NCBI GenBank assembly: GCA_900239685.1
Contig: OENT01000644.1
Span: 1 to 64,000, forward strand
Source of the DNA: Rotaria macrura
Taxonomy: Eukaryota; Rotifera; Eurotatoria; Philodinida; Philodinidae
DNA length: 64,000 nucleotides
Direction: 5' to 3'
Shown: piece after piece, positions 14,255 through 30,611 of the stretch
Layout of the letters: every line of letters starts with the position of its first letter
Position numbering within the stretch: position 1 is the stretch's first letter
Translations under genes and position numbers: made by a program
The notes under the pieces: generated by a model
The model's input: the letters and a program-made list of their open reading frames with translations, nothing else
Database searches by the model: none
Told to the model about the DNA's origin: nothing

Positions 14255-17200
14255 ATGGCTGAATCAGTAATAGAAAAAGAAGCTATAGCTCGTCGTCTTA
14301 GTGATGATATTCATCAATTTAAGACAAGTCATCATTTACCTGATGATCTTGAATCGAGTACGTATTTGTCTTGTCAACATTATGATTTCGTATGGCAGGT
14401 GTTTTCTAATTAGTGACCGATGCAATAAGTAATCTGCAAAAACAAGCACAAGAAGTCATGCGTCAAAAACCAAAATGGCAATCATATTTTCAAGGACAAA
14501 TGGTAACAAAAGATGATTATGAATTCATCTCTAATTTCGATCAATTGAATGCCGATGGACGAATGAAACTTCTCTCTGACCCTAATTCACGAAATCAAGT
14601 AAGCTAAGTCCTACGATAGATGTTTCATACATACCAATGAAAGTAAAAGACATTATCCAGTCTCTCATATAACTACGTCCTCGATCTTGAATAGAATTAT
14701 AAATTTTAATTGTATTCTACTTTAGTGTGCGAAAACATTTTTAACATTAATGTCAAAATTATTTAAACAACAAACACTTCGATATTTACTTACATTAATG
14801 GATCAATGTCTTCGAGTAAATTGATTCTAAATAAACTTAAATTAAGCATCAATATTTCTTATCTGCTTCTCTTTAAACCAGGAAGATAAAAGTCGTGTAG
14901 AAATATTTAATACGTATGCTAAAATGAAAAAAGAACAACTATGGTCATATTTTTTTAATATGTTTGCTAATCAAGATCCATTTGTTGTTTATCAAGTAAT
15001 CAGTTGAAAATCTAATATTTGACTGCTAGAAAAAACCAAAAATTTCTCTACAACTGCTTTCTATAGACAAGTCGAATCATTGCAAAGCTCGCCTGTTGGA
15101 GTATTGAACGTATGCCACCATCTGATTTATCTTATTATTTAGCTTGGCTAAAAGAACAACTAAAACCACAAGTACGCTGATTCTTACTTTATACATTCGA
15201 ACTCGAACATCGGAATGTATTTTCTTTAGGGTAATGAATATTTGCAAAGTGTATGTCGAAGTTTGCAAATGATGTTACGCATTGAACCGTACCGTGAAGC
15301 ATTTGTTGCTATTGATGGCATTCCAAGGTAAATATATCTTTATCAGATATTATTTAAAATGTGATCTGAAGAACGTTCGACAGAAATTCTCATTTGTTAA
15401 AGACTTTAAATAAACATCGTCAGAAAATTGAATATCGATAACATCTTCTAAATCATAGAATTATGTTGAAATCGAATTTAATTATGCTTAGCGAAGGCAA
15501 CTCTATTATGCTTCAAATTTGTATCTGTCTAAGATTATGCTAGCAAGTCCTTTTTTTGTTCTTCTTCGTTCATTCTTTTAGCATTATGCAAGTGTTAAAT
15601 AATGGTTCCGTTGGTTTTCAAGTTCAATATCAACTTATATTTTGTTTATGGGTACTGACATTTAATCGTAATATTGCTGCTATCATGTCCAAGTAAGTTT
15701 TTTTTGGACTGGCAACTTATAACCTAGAACTATATAACTATTGTTTGAAGATATACTGTCATTCCACGTCTTAGTGAAATACTTGCTGAAACTCAAAAGG
15801 AAAAAGTTACACGTATGATTGTTGCATTTTTACGAGTAAGTCAAATATATAATATCTACGTTTATTTCATAATCATTCTGTTTGTTTGTTTTTTTTTTTG
15901 ACTCTAGAATTTACTTGAAAAACCAGAAAGTGAAAAAGTAATTCGCGATAATGCTATGACGATGATTGCATGTCGACTTATAAAACCGTTAGAATTGATT
16001 TGTAATCAAAAATTCGATGATGATGACATCAATGAAAATGTTCAATTTATAAAAGAAAAACTAGATGGAAACTTAGAAGATGTTACGTAAGTCAACACAA
16101 AAAATAAATCATAGAATGTATGCCAAAAATTGTTCGTTTAATTTTAGTTCATTTGATGAATATGCTGTGGAAATTCGTTCCGGCCGTCTTTCGTGGACAC
16201 CAGTTCATCAATCTGAAAAGTTTTGGGTAGAAAATGCTGCAAAATTAAATGAAACCAATTTCGAATTATTGAGGTAATGGTAGACGAATGTCGACGATAT
16301 ATACTTAGTTATGATCGAAAAATCAAATATCAGATACTATAATGTGTGAAATTGACCTTCAGTGAATGTTTTTATTCACAGATTGTTACGATATGATGAT
16401 CAATCATCGTTACCAGCTATTCACTAATCTTATATGAAAGACTAGTTTCTTACTATTATGAAGCTATTTAATTATAGATAAGCCTAAATTCGATAAAGTA
16501 CCAATAGTATTCCTCGTAGGTTATTAACAAGACACTATATTATTCGACAGACGTTTGCCAAGAGAATATTACTGACTAATAGATATAATTGTAAGATACA
16601 AGATAATCATATATAGGTTTGGAATAAACCAAAGTCTAATTCGAAAAGATTTGGATTCATAATTGAATCATTATACTCAATAGTCGTTTGAATTAAATTT
16701 TCTAATGAGTTTAACAATCCTGCAAGTTATTACGGAAATGTTAAGATAGACGATATGTTATTCGTGCTTTTACGAAAAACATTCTAATCTCCGTAAAATT
16801 TCAACTTTTTGTCAGTAATCATTGAAGTTGTTCTGTTACTGGAGCACTGCTGCTGCTGCTGCTGCTGCTTGATCAGTCTTATACGCAATGTATCATAGCG
16901 ACGATTTATCGGCATATGAGTATTTTTGTGAATATTCATACCATTCATTTGATCCAAGCTAGAAATCCGAATCATAAATTAAGACTTTTCTCACTGAATT
17001 ATAAATAAGAATCATGACAATTTTGTTATATAGAAATCTGATCTTCAAAATAATATTTTCTTTTTCTGAATATTCAAGAATGCTTCTTCGTTTACTTGAA
17101 CAAAGTAAAGAACCATTGGTTTTATGTGTTGCTGCACACGACATAGGAGAATATGTTCGACATTATCCGCATGGGAAAAAGTATGTTACAATTCTAGTCA

Positions 17201-17750
17201 AAAAACAAAAATACTAACTCCGTTTGACACTATTTATTTAGAGCAATTGATAAACTCGGTGGTAAAGTTATCATAATGCGTTTATTAGAAAATCCAGATT
17301 CCAATGTTCGATATCAAGGTTTACTTTGCGTTCAAAAATTGATGGTTCATAATTGGTAAGGAAAAACTAACTTAAATAAAACAGCTCGTTCATCAAACAA
17401 AACAAATGAAAATAAATATCTATCGTCGAATTCATAGGCAAATGGCAGATCTTTTCATGAGAAACAGATAAAGATGGCGTAGGAAAGCACGTTTACTAAT
17501 AATTTTCTTGTTTTATTTATTTATTTATTTAATTATTTATTTTTGCATTTTTATTTGATACCTAATGCACTTTAATCCTTCTTCTTGCGTTTGCCACATT
17601 TATAGTTCATACTAGAAAATTAATAAGAATTCTTTTTTTTGCACCTATTTTAGGGATTATCTCGGTAAACAAGCGGACATGAGTGCAGGGAATAGTAGCA
17701 ACGTGACAAATAATGCACAAGGACAACGACCAGTGGAATCTAGAGCTTGA
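14255..17750 (+). CDS. ATP6V1H: V-type proton ATPase subunit H
   Basis: Regulatory subunit of the V1 sector of the vacuolar H+-ATPase, a HEAT/armadillo-type protein that couples V1 to Vo and silences free V1. Thirteen exons splice in phase to 502 aa (human 483): 14255-14357, 14414-14598, 14726-14815, 14882-14995, 15067-15171, 15230-15327, 15582-15692, 15751-15835, 15908-16086, 16148-16273, 17079-17180, 17242-17355 and 17654-17750. Family blocks seen include [113 protein letters not shown] and LMVHNWDYLGKQ. Most introns are 56-72 nt; the exception of note is intron 10 (805 nt), which carries a (CTG)7 run and a possible second copy of the next exon. The start ATG opens a 34-codon first exon; the N-terminus is longer than in the human protein. 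No lesion seen. Confidence 0.95.
16382..16427 (+). other. Candidate duplicate or alternative exon in intron 10 of the V-ATPase H gene
   Basis: After a TTCACAG acceptor at 16381 the reading phase from exon 10 gives [15 protein letters not shown] and then a stop. The canonical exon 11 begins [16 protein letters not shown]. The shared pattern LLR...QS..P suggests a decayed tandem copy of exon 11, or an alternative terminal exon giving a shortened C-terminus. At this length an open frame can occur by chance. Confidence 0.3.
16847..16867 (+). repeat. (CTG)7 microsatellite in V-ATPase H intron 10
   Basis: Seven perfect CTG units inside the 805-nt intron; read on the other strand it is CAG. It is intronic and is not translated in the gene model. 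Confidence 0.95.
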
Positions 17751-19989
17751 TTTAAAAGAAATAAATATTTAACAACAATGACATTAATGTTGTTTAACTT
17801 CCAGATTATGTGCAATTTTAACCCTTTTTCTTTTATGTAAAACTATTCGTGATTGTCATTTTTTTCCAGTGTATCATTAAAATTAAATTATATTCATCTA
17901 TGTATTCTTTAATAAACTATAGAGAGATTTCACGGTCGAATGCTTGCAATTTAATTGATTTTTATTGTCATTGACATGTCAACGAAACTTCTAAACGCAT
18001 TTTTAAAAAAATACCATTATACAAAACAGTGTTATTGTATAGTTCGATGTGATTGCTAATAATTTGAAAGATAACGATACACTAAAGGTTATCAGGTTAT
18101 TTTATTGTCACCAATGAAAATAATATTGCATAAAATTTTTGCTAATTATCTTAACAAGTTCCCAAACGAATATACACGTAATTCTACTTGTAAACGAACG
18201 TGTATTTGAGAGCGTGGATGTGTAAAACTTTTGAATTTTACTCTATGCCGATATCGCATAAGTTTTTATATTGAAGACTCATAGTTACTATAATCTGACT
18301 TCGAATTGAATAATCATCTTTTAATTTAAATTGCAGACACATTATAAAGATTAACTTCATATATTCCAATGAAACGCTATTGATATACAAATTGAAATCA
18401 AGTACAAAAAGCTATAACGTTTAGATTCTAAATGTTTGTCATTACACTTGAACACTTCTTCCATAATATGGCTCATGAAAAAAACACAAAAGAATTGAAT
18501 CTCTCATACTTCGAAAGATTTTATAACTAGAATATAAGTTGCCAGCCCACAAAATAGAAAAGATCTGCGTCAAGTAAAGAGTAAACCACAATAATAGCTG
18601 AATTTTTTGTTACTCGTTTTCATTTATATCAAAACATAGTAGATTTCATGTTCTACAAAGCCGTGTATTTTGATGTTAAAATAAGATTGTCTTCCGAGCA
18701 TTCAATAATTGATTTTCACATCTATTTTAATATTCGCATCTACTTAAACAATGAAGAAAGAAAATTAAAACTAATGATTCAACTGAATTTTAAAGTATAA
18801 TAGAGAATGTTCCTAGAAATTTTCCATGGTTGGTTGTTTGTTTTAAAGTTTTAGAAAATACTATTGAGAAACAATATAAAATAATAAGAAGACTATGAAA
18901 ATTATGAGAAACACCTTTCTGAGATACTTGTGTTGTAATTTCTGTCCTAGTTCGAAGTAATGATAGTTTTTTCTCAGTTCAATTTAATTGTGACATGAGT
19001 TTGTTCAGTATTGAATTCTACATTCAGCGGAATACTAAGAAACTTTCCTTCAAGTAAGTCTACCTTTTGACAATATGACATTTTAAAGTACATATTGAAG
19101 TGAAGATAGATTTAAGTCATTAACTTCTTGTTTTTTGGAACTAGAATAATAGGAATCTTGAAAGGATCGTGGAAATATAGAGAACGAAATTCTCTGTCAA
19201 CTGCTGTGAGATCGTACGATTGTAACATTTACTAGATTGATAAAAAAACATTTGATCTACGTGATTAATATCAAGCGCCTATCTTTGTGCAAACAAGTAA
19301 ACGGACTATCAACGACCAGGAATAACAAAGATTTAGTGCAATTTATTATTACCCATCCGTTTTTTACTAGTCGGATCCAGTTGAAAGTGAAGAATAACTT
19401 GATGTACATTCGTTTATTCATTTCCAAAAAAAATAATAATTGAAAACTAGTCAATTTTAATGCTGACATTCGTCTCTCCTAAGTACAACGTCTAGTCCAA
19501 GTACATCTGGCAAGTAGAATATTAACTTCTGACGAGAAACATGTCTATGTTTTATGATTGAGAATTAGAACCATCGTAACAATTGAATTTCAACATACCT
19601 ACTTCTGAGAATGTTTTATCCTCAATGCATCAATACTATACTATTCATCAAGTTTATTTGATGTCTACGTGAATGATTATTGAAACGTGATGATTATTAG
19701 TTCTTTCCATACTAATCGAAAACTTAAATAGAAAATTTTCAAAAACTTCTTTATCATGAAAATTAAGCGACGATATGAATTTATGGAATAATCACAATTG
19801 AGTTTACTCAGAGCAACGGCAAATAAAGCATTAAACAAATTTGATACTAAGATGGAATTATCATTACACAACGTGTCTATTCGATTTTTAAAATATTTTT
19901 GACCTCTTGTTTCAATGCACCAGATGTGTATAGTAGAATCTATTCTTTATAATTTCATCCTCATGAGACGAGAACAAAATACAAAAAAG
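17751..19989. other. Intergenic, nothing recognised
   Basis: AT-rich spacer from the V-ATPase H stop to the tRNA gene. Only short frames on both strands, with no domain or RNA feature that I can see. Confidence 0.5.
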
Positions 19990-20061
19990 TGGAGGCAGTG
20001 GGGATTGAACTCACGGCCTATCGCATGCGAAGCGATCGCTCTACCACTGAGCTATGCCCCC
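19990..20061 (-). tRNA. tRNA-Ala (anticodon CGC)
   Basis: Read on the - strand this folds as a full cloverleaf: acceptor GGGGGCA/TGCCTCC with one G-U pair, D stem GCTC/GAGC, anticodon stem ATCGC/GCGAT around loop TTCGCAT (anticodon CGC, reads GCG), and T arm GTGAGTTCAATCCCCAC. The internal promoter boxes are intact: AGCTCAGTGG for box A and GTTCAATCC for box B. A run of six T directly follows the 3' end (19983-19988 on the + strand), the normal Pol III stop. The 3' CCA is not encoded, as expected in a nuclear gene. Confidence 0.95.
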
Positions 20062-20129
20062 ATTAGACGTCTGTGGTTCCAAAAATTACCCGAAACCGAA
20101 CCGTAGTTCCCGGCACCGATCCTCATTCA

Positions 20130-20470
20130 TTCAACAACATCGGTTCCGATCAGTTTCAAAAATATTACACGAAACCATCGAATCGTTTATTTATCGAAAA
20201 CTGGCTACGAATTGCAGTAGATGCAGTATCGTTCATGCTTTTGGATAATGCTGAATAGAAGATTCATATTTCCATATCAAGACTAGCATAGGATCGTATG
20301 TGATATCCATTGTGCATCATTTCTTTTTTATTGTTTGCAAACCTCACACAGGGGGAGGGTACGAAAAAGAAGCATTGTTTCGAAATTTACTGTCCTATAA
20401 TAAAAGTAAAGACAAATCAGGTGAAGATCGAGCCAAACTTGCACGTACATTATTGAGTTTTAGATTGTAG
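20130..20470 (+). pseudogene. Unidentified coding relic next to the tRNA gene
   Basis: Two stretches read like protein, not random translation. The first (about 20130-20255) contains SDQFQKYYTKPSNRLF and then IENWLRIAVDAVSFMLLDNA. The second (about 20352-20470), after a CACACAG acceptor-like site, contains EALFRNLLSYNKSKDKSGED and RAKLARTLLSF. Both run into stops, and there are no clean joining splice sites. I do not recognise the family. Either two exons of a decayed gene or chance. Confidence 0.35.
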
Positions 20471-22084
20471 TTTTGTCCTTAGTAAAAGTAGCCTATGAAT
20501 GCAATAGTAATACGCAAAAAAAACCAATTTGAAGTATGCAATGGCTTCGCCTCGAGTACTTCTGAGAGACGATTTTTAGTATCATCATAATATCAGTAGT
20601 GGATATTGTTGTTATCGTCTTGCTAAGTGAAAAAAGATTGCTCTGCAGTAATTTTAATGGAAGAAGTGCCGATTTCAGAATATTGCTGTTAAATTTGACA
20701 TTTGAAAGCCACAGGCTCTCTCTCTCTCACTATAGTAAAACACATACTGATATTAGAGAGAAAACAATAAGACATGAAACAGATAATATTGATCATGAGA
20801 TGAGAGAGAACGGATATTAACGGGAGTAAAGATACAAGATATAATGAATAATCAAACAGAAATAGGACAATACCTTTCGTAAAATGTATTTTTCGAAACA
20901 ATCAGACCAATATACTTTTAGCATACGACGACTTAGTCTACCAATAAATGAAAAGAAGTGTTTTTCATTACACACATATCGATGCAATTCAATGATACTC
21001 TTCATAAAATATAGATGAAAATACATGTTTCATAAAAACAGTAGAAAATATTCAACACATTTTATCAGACATAAAAACGACGTTAGATGCCGAAAGACAC
21101 TACTTTCTCATCAAATTGACTACAAAAGGTTGACTCGACGAGCAAGCCATGCTTCGTTTGGTTACGTCAAGGTACAGAAAAGAATCCGTTCATATGTACT
21201 ATATGCAATATCGAATTAAGCTGTGTCAGCCGAGGTCCGACTTACGTGTAAAATTGTTTAGAAAGTCCAAAACAGGTACAACGTCTCAGATGCGTTATGA
21301 AAACACAATTCAACGATAGCATTGATCAAAGGAATCAACTTAGGAACAAATTTGAAAAAGTGAATGAAAGAATAGTACAATAAGATGATGGAATTTCTCA
21401 GTTTGTAATTTTGCAAAAGTTTTAAATTTATAGATTTTCAAATAAAGAATGAATGATAAATCTATATTCTAGAGCAGCCAGTGTTTCATTGTGTATTCTT
21501 TCTGACATGTGGATCAAATTTTTGCGAAGTGTCTTGGTCTGTTATGCAGAAAATACACGGTCTTCTTGAATGACTAAGAAAAAGGACGCTCCTTAAAAAA
21601 ACGATAAGCACGACCACTGGATGGCCTGTGTCTGCTGAGAAACTAGGCGTCATCGGTCATATTAAAGAAGCGGTTTCGCGTTGCTTTGGTGAATTTTTCT
21701 ACGGTTGCCGTTCAAGATTTTGTAGAACCGCAGACCTCTAGCCCCCGCATAGGATTAAATTCAACAGTTCTCTTTCGATTTGATGATTTCTCATCTTCAA
21801 TCAGCACCTTCTCTGCATTAAAATTCAATTAGAAGGATCTTTCGTTTTCTTTTTGCTCTGTAAGATTTTATATACAAGATTTTTCTAATCATCATTCTTT
21901 ATGTATTAATGTGTGTATAATTAAACTAAAATAACTTCTTTGTTTTCTATTTCATCGAGAAACGATGTTTCTGTTTAATAGAAAGCCGAACTAAAGCAAA
22001 AAAAACGATTACAACGATAGACAGACAAGAAAAAAACCGAATACAGTGAGTTGGCACAGGAAAACTTCATGATCGAGAAATTGC
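20471..22084. other. Intergenic, nothing recognised
   Basis: Mostly AT-rich. Positions 21590-21760 are clearly less AT-rich than their surroundings and could be a fragment of an inserted element, but I found no terminal repeats or coding motif. Confidence 0.4.
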
Positions 22085-25659
<3,575 letters not shown>

Positions 25660-26490
25660 TGTTTTTGTTAACAGTGATAAAAATTGTGAACAGATCTGAA
25701 AAGAACAGTAAAATAAATGTGTTGTTTACCATCTTTTATATATTAAAGTTCATGATGATGCAATATGCACCCTATGACCATGTTATATAATCAGTACGTT
25801 AGGGCAAGTAAGTTTATGGTATACACCGGAAATGACAACAACTTGCTAACGACTCTCAAATTGAATCAGATCTTACTTGGAGTTGGACCAAGTAACAAAC
25901 ACCCGCACCCTAATGAAACATAGAACTATTGTAATTAGAAAATAAAAAATAAACAAATGAAATGATGATGATTCCTCCATCCTCCACTATCGGAACAGTA
26001 TAACTTATAATCTAGGACACTTCAAACTAGTTACGTAGATGCCGCTCGATTTCGGTCTATATGAAGACATTGTAAAGTCTGAAAACAATCAAGTGTATTG
26101 TGAGATGATATAGGCACATTTTTATGTCGTAGTCAAAAACGTTTTTCTATTAAACTATTCATGTGCGAAAGATGTCGTGATGTGGAATAAACATGTTTCG
26201 AAATTCATATTGCGAATCGTATACATTCAGTCAAGTTTTTCCTTCATAATATGCCGTGTGAAGAGATAACGAGTCATATTCACTGTTTGGAAGTGGTTCA
26301 TTTTTCTTTGATAAAACTTCGATTGTCATACGAGAGTTAAAACAATCTCGTTCATGGTTCGAGTGTGTGAAATACATGGTAAGGAATAGAAAAAATAAAA
26401 TATAATTCCATACTCCAAGTGTACGCAACAGAAAACAATCTCATTCATCTTTTATTCTTAGACTTTCAAATGATCATGTAAAACTACATT
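25660..26490. other. Spacer upstream of the HSP70 start
   Basis: Holds the presumed HSP70 promoter and the region just downstream of the first VanY gene. I could not pick out a heat-shock element or TATA box with confidence. Confidence 0.35.
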
Positions 26491-27333
26491 CTAAGTGAAA
26501 CTAGAAGGAGTAGCGATGCTACCAACATATTCCCAGTGCCATGGTTCAGATTGAACTGTACGTTTGAATCCATATCGGTGTCCATTATTTTTCAACCATT
26601 GGTAAACAGTGCTTCCACCACAGTTGGGTGTAGCACCAGTTTGTGAACCACAATTAGTATTTAAATCAAGAGCAACACCTCTACCATGGTTTGATGTGCC
26701 TGGTCGAGCTGCTAAATTACCATTGTTACAGAGTTTTGTTTGATAACAATTCCAGAAGTATTCTTGTCGGGCGACTGTACGAAAACCTGAAGCAATGGTG
26801 ATGGTAACACCTGCTTGTTTAGCAGCTGTAGCCATCGTGTCGAAGGCACAAGCTGTAGCAGTGGTCATTGTATTATCGGATGCTGTTGGAGCATCTCGGT
26901 AAATAGCCGGATTAGTCAGATGATGCTTTTGTATTTTGACTACTTTATACATCACATTCCTATTGCCGTTGATCGAACTAACGACTGCACCTGCATAACT
27001 TCTACAAGTTCCTTCACGAGAAACCCATGAACTAATACCGGCAGCGACGCAACACTGAATGTTAGTAGCACCACGGCAATAGCCAGATACAGGTGTACCA
27101 GCACAGGATGTGGTTGGAATACAAATTCCACTTCGTCCGTTGACAGCGCAGGCAGTTCCTTGTGGAATACAGCATTGAATGTTAGCAGCACCATGGCAAT
27201 AGCCAGGAACGGATTTGCCTTTACACGAAGTCGTTGAGATACAAGTGCCTCTCGCATTTTGAACTGTACATACTGTTTGTGCTAATGAAACTAGAGGCCA
27301 GAGCACAAGTAGGCAAGTTAATCCTAGTAACAT
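26491..27333 (-). CDS. Secreted Cys-rich VanY-type D,D-peptidase-like protein (copy A)
   Basis: 280 aa in one uninterrupted exon. Residues 1-19 form a signal peptide. Two repeats of about 40 residues follow with identical Cys spacing (C22, C31, C37, C46, C54, C55; then C62, C71, C77, C86, C94, C95), each ending in N-I-Q-C-C. From about residue 110 comes a peptidase M15/VanY domain with all signature residues: SGFRTVARQ (R185, Q190), SNHGRGVALDLN (zinc ligands H216, D223) and SEPWHWEYVG (catalytic E263, zinc ligand H266). The family cleaves D-Ala-D-Ala or related bonds in peptidoglycan stem peptides. A secreted animal version would most simply digest bacterial walls in the gut or in defence; that is inference. 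The intron-free structure and bacterial-type domain in an intron-rich neighbourhood suggest horizontal origin. Its 3' half is almost identical to copy B. Confidence 0.88.
   Translation of the reverse strand: MLLGLTCLLVLWPLVSLAQTVCTVQNARGTCISTTSCKGKSVPGYCHGAANIQCCIPQGTACAVNGRSGICIPTTSCAGTPVSGYCRGATNIQCCVAAGISSWVSREGTCRSYAGAVVSSINGNRNVMYKVVKIQKHHLTNPAIYRDAPTASDNTMTTATACAFDTMATAAKQAGVTITIASGFRTVARQEYFWNCYQTKLCNNGNLAARPGTSNHGRGVALDLNTNCGSQTGATPNCGGSTVYQWLKNNGHRYGFKRTVQSEPWHWEYVGSIATPSSFT
26525..26889 (-). repeat. Near-identical block shared with the second VanY gene (copy A side)
   Basis: These 365 nt align without gaps to 30646-31010 with four differences that I could find (about 99% identity), covering most of the VanY domain. 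Identity falls sharply at both edges. See the copy B block and the findings for the gene-conversion reading. Confidence 0.9.
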
Positions 27334-30300
27334 TGTTTCTTGATTGATTAAAAAAGAGTATGAATATTGGATTCTTTGTGATTTTTGAAAAGTACGAATA
27401 GCTTTTTTAAGGTCGCATGATAATTTCGATACGATTTCGTTTTATCATATCCGATTTCAGTCTCATGATAATCGAATGAAAAAGGATGTAGAGTAGCCTT
27501 AATCTAATGTTTTGTTGTGTTGATGTTCCAATACAATGAAACGAAAACTACAATATTTTCAACAGTGCTTATTAACGGTTCACTGAATTGTTATCTAATT
27601 TATAATATATAGATTATATTAGTATTAAAATCAAGGACTTCTTAGCAGTACGTAGATTTTCCTAGTCTACGAATACTGACGATATGAAATAATCACAGTC
27701 TTATAATCAGTGATTTTTCTTTGAATTTAATTAGACACATACAAGATTGATTTCACTTATGTCTAGAGTGATAATTACCAAATTTTCAGTATTTTAATTT
27801 GTGACATAAAACATTAATCATTGTACGAATTTCCTAAATTCAACCATTGACTCATAAAGTTGTTGGGTCGAGACATAAGTGCACAAGTATGTGTTCATGT
27901 CTACATATGTGTGTGAGACTTTAATAGTAACATCTATTCCCAAGTCAAAATGCGATAGAGTTACATCAGTCACAGATTCTTCTACGTTCATGTCAGATCA
28001 CGATTCAATATTGTGTTCGATCATTCAAGATCACACGAAAAATCCTGGTCTCAGTAATCTTAGATTAAGTTTAACAGTACGAAATTCGTACAATATTCAA
28101 CAATATGATTGTATATATGCTCAGAAGATCATAGAGTTGAATTCAGTATAATTTACCAATCCCTTTTCATACTGTAGAACTTAGTAGACCTTCACATATT
28201 GAGAGTGATAGAACCTTCCTCTGAAAGTCAATACACAATCTGAAAACAGACATAGACACATTAGAAGATGGTGTCAACTACAACTGCACAAACTTCCTAA
28301 AGCGTCCACCCAATTTATTCTCTTGTATAAAACTAATATCCTTAAGTCAATAGACTTATATCTATACTGTAACTCAAATGGTCCTATATTTATTCTCTTG
28401 TTTCTTCACCTTTATACCTATAAATATTTGCCTAAGACCTTATTCCTTACCAGTGTATCTATGTTCTTAAACTAGTAGTTATACCTTCATAGCTGTACTC
28501 GCGTATTTGTAAACGTATAGTGTTCGATATATCACCTTGATACTATCATTTGAAATTTCATTTATGATCTATTTATCACCTCAACAGGCAATTAAGTATG
28601 TGTTGATTGGCTTTGCTACTGTTTAAGTTTATCTTTTTTTTATTCTTTATTCGGGTTCTCCAATGTTCTTTATTGATCCTACCTGAAATTCCATTTTACC
28701 TCCACAGACTGTCGGGCATCGATATACTTCCGACTATGGTTGATATCACTTTTTATGTATCTGCTTCTACAAGGGATAAATTTATACCATTTATTTACGA
28801 TGATTATCTTCTGTAATTGGTTGTGGTATAGTACGTAGTTATAGTTAAATATCATTGTCGAAGGTTGTTGTAGACCTACATCTTTGCAGTTGCACATGAT
28901 GGATATTATTTTATGTTTATTTGTGGCTATTGCTAGGAATGTCTATGAGTAAATTATTTTGTTTGCAAAAATAAATAATAATAAATGTATGAACTCGTAG
29001 AATTAAAATAAATAGAGTTAAACACAGTCTTGTCACAGATGAAATAAGGATAAATAAATTCTTTACATTTCAAAAGACTTACTAAGTAGAGAGAAACTTT
29101 GTATTGTCTTATATGTGCTCATGAAACAAATCATTAACGAAATTCGTTGGTCTATAAGAAACTGAATCTTTTATTTTTACAAAGTAGTTCACAAAAGTGT
29201 ATAATATAATTTGTCCAAATGAAATACATCCAACAGATTACTGCATAGATTTTTACATGTAACAACTTATTCTTATTAATATCAAGTGTCGAAGTCATTT
29301 TGATAGTAGGTGAGAATATCGATCAACATTTCTCACCGTTACACAATGTTCATTCTCTTTCCCTATCATTTGAAAAAATCTTTAACTGTTATTTATTTTG
29401 TCTCTATTTTTCAATGTTAAAAATTCATTTATCTTTAATCAATCAATATAAAGATTTAATTATTTTTTTTTGTTTATTTTTCAAGAAAAAAAAACATTTT
29501 TTCATCTGTATATATATTCTATTGCTACATAGTAGATAAAGTTAAGATACTGTGAATTTCGAAATTTACATTCATTGCCTGAAACTTGCTATCTCCTCGC
29601 ATTCATTTATTTTTGCTCAATGTTACAAGTGCATTTTCTAATAAAACGAACTGCAGCACGATGTTTGAGTATTCATGATTTTGAAGAAGCTGAATCTTAA
29701 TTGATGCACAGTGACTGTAAATGAACGTTTGCATATTATTCTCCGTATTACTGTATATGATTGATACTGAGAAAATTTTACAGACCTATTTGAGAAGAGA
29801 ATTTATTTGATCTTGTATAATCCTATCCAATACTATAATAGTTATTTTCGTGTTAAGATTCTTTCAAAATTTTCGCTTTGATTTAATATTAAATATCAGC
29901 CAAAGTCTTCGATCGACTGTGAATATACGTAGGATGTCAATCAATCCTATCTTAAATTCTTGTAAAAACATTTTGTATGCATATGATGATACAATATCTT
30001 GCACCATGTGATGCCAGAGTTTTTGAACTGGATTGTAATCTTAGCGATGGTCTGAATTCAATCTCATTCTTCTATGTTTAATTTTAACCTTATCCAATTA
30101 TTTAAAAGAATATGTGCCACATACATGAGTCTTAAAATTGATGTCAGTTCCAATCAATCTATTTTCATTCACAACAATCATTGAGGAATCTGCAGTATTA
30201 TGAGAAATAACTATTTCACGTCATATAATATCAGCTAAGATATTGCTAGCCTTCAAATTATGATGAAATGTGCAATCCATGAGGCTCACTCCCAAAATCA

Positions 30301-30611
30301 CAGAAACTTTGAGGAATATTTCAAAGCGTATTACTTGATTCCAGCCAGAGTTCGCCGCTTATACAAATTTGTATTTTTCCATTAGTATAAGCATTTTTAC
30401 TCTTATGTTTTTGTCACTCAAACATAGTCCATGCTCTGAAATATAGTATTCTTTTAGAAATCTATCAGAAGTCTCAAGTGATAAAGTGTGTCATGAATAA
30501 CGACGCATAAAATTATCTCTTTCGCTAGAAACAGGTGTACGTCATTTATTTCATCATAGTAAACATTCTTACAATACGTTTTACGCTACACCTATTATCT
30601 ATCATTTGATT
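27334..30611. other. Spacer between the two VanY paralogues
   Basis: About 3.3 kb, AT-rich. A 90-codon frame at 27879-28151 (+) has no recognisable domain. There is no RNA gene, terminal repeats or further Cys-rich repeat units. Confidence 0.45.

Noticed and set aside
17446-17481. Alternative last exon of V-ATPase H ([11 protein letters not shown], stop) after an AG at 17446
   Set aside because: Eleven open codons after an AG are expected by chance at this AT content, and no similarity to exon 13 was seen.
21590-21760. G+C-richer patch as a transposon
   Set aside because: No inverted repeats, direct repeats or open frame; composition alone is not enough.
27879-28151. 90-codon + strand frame between the VanY genes
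   Set aside because: No recognisable family, low-complexity flanks and no supporting signals; length is within chance for this composition.
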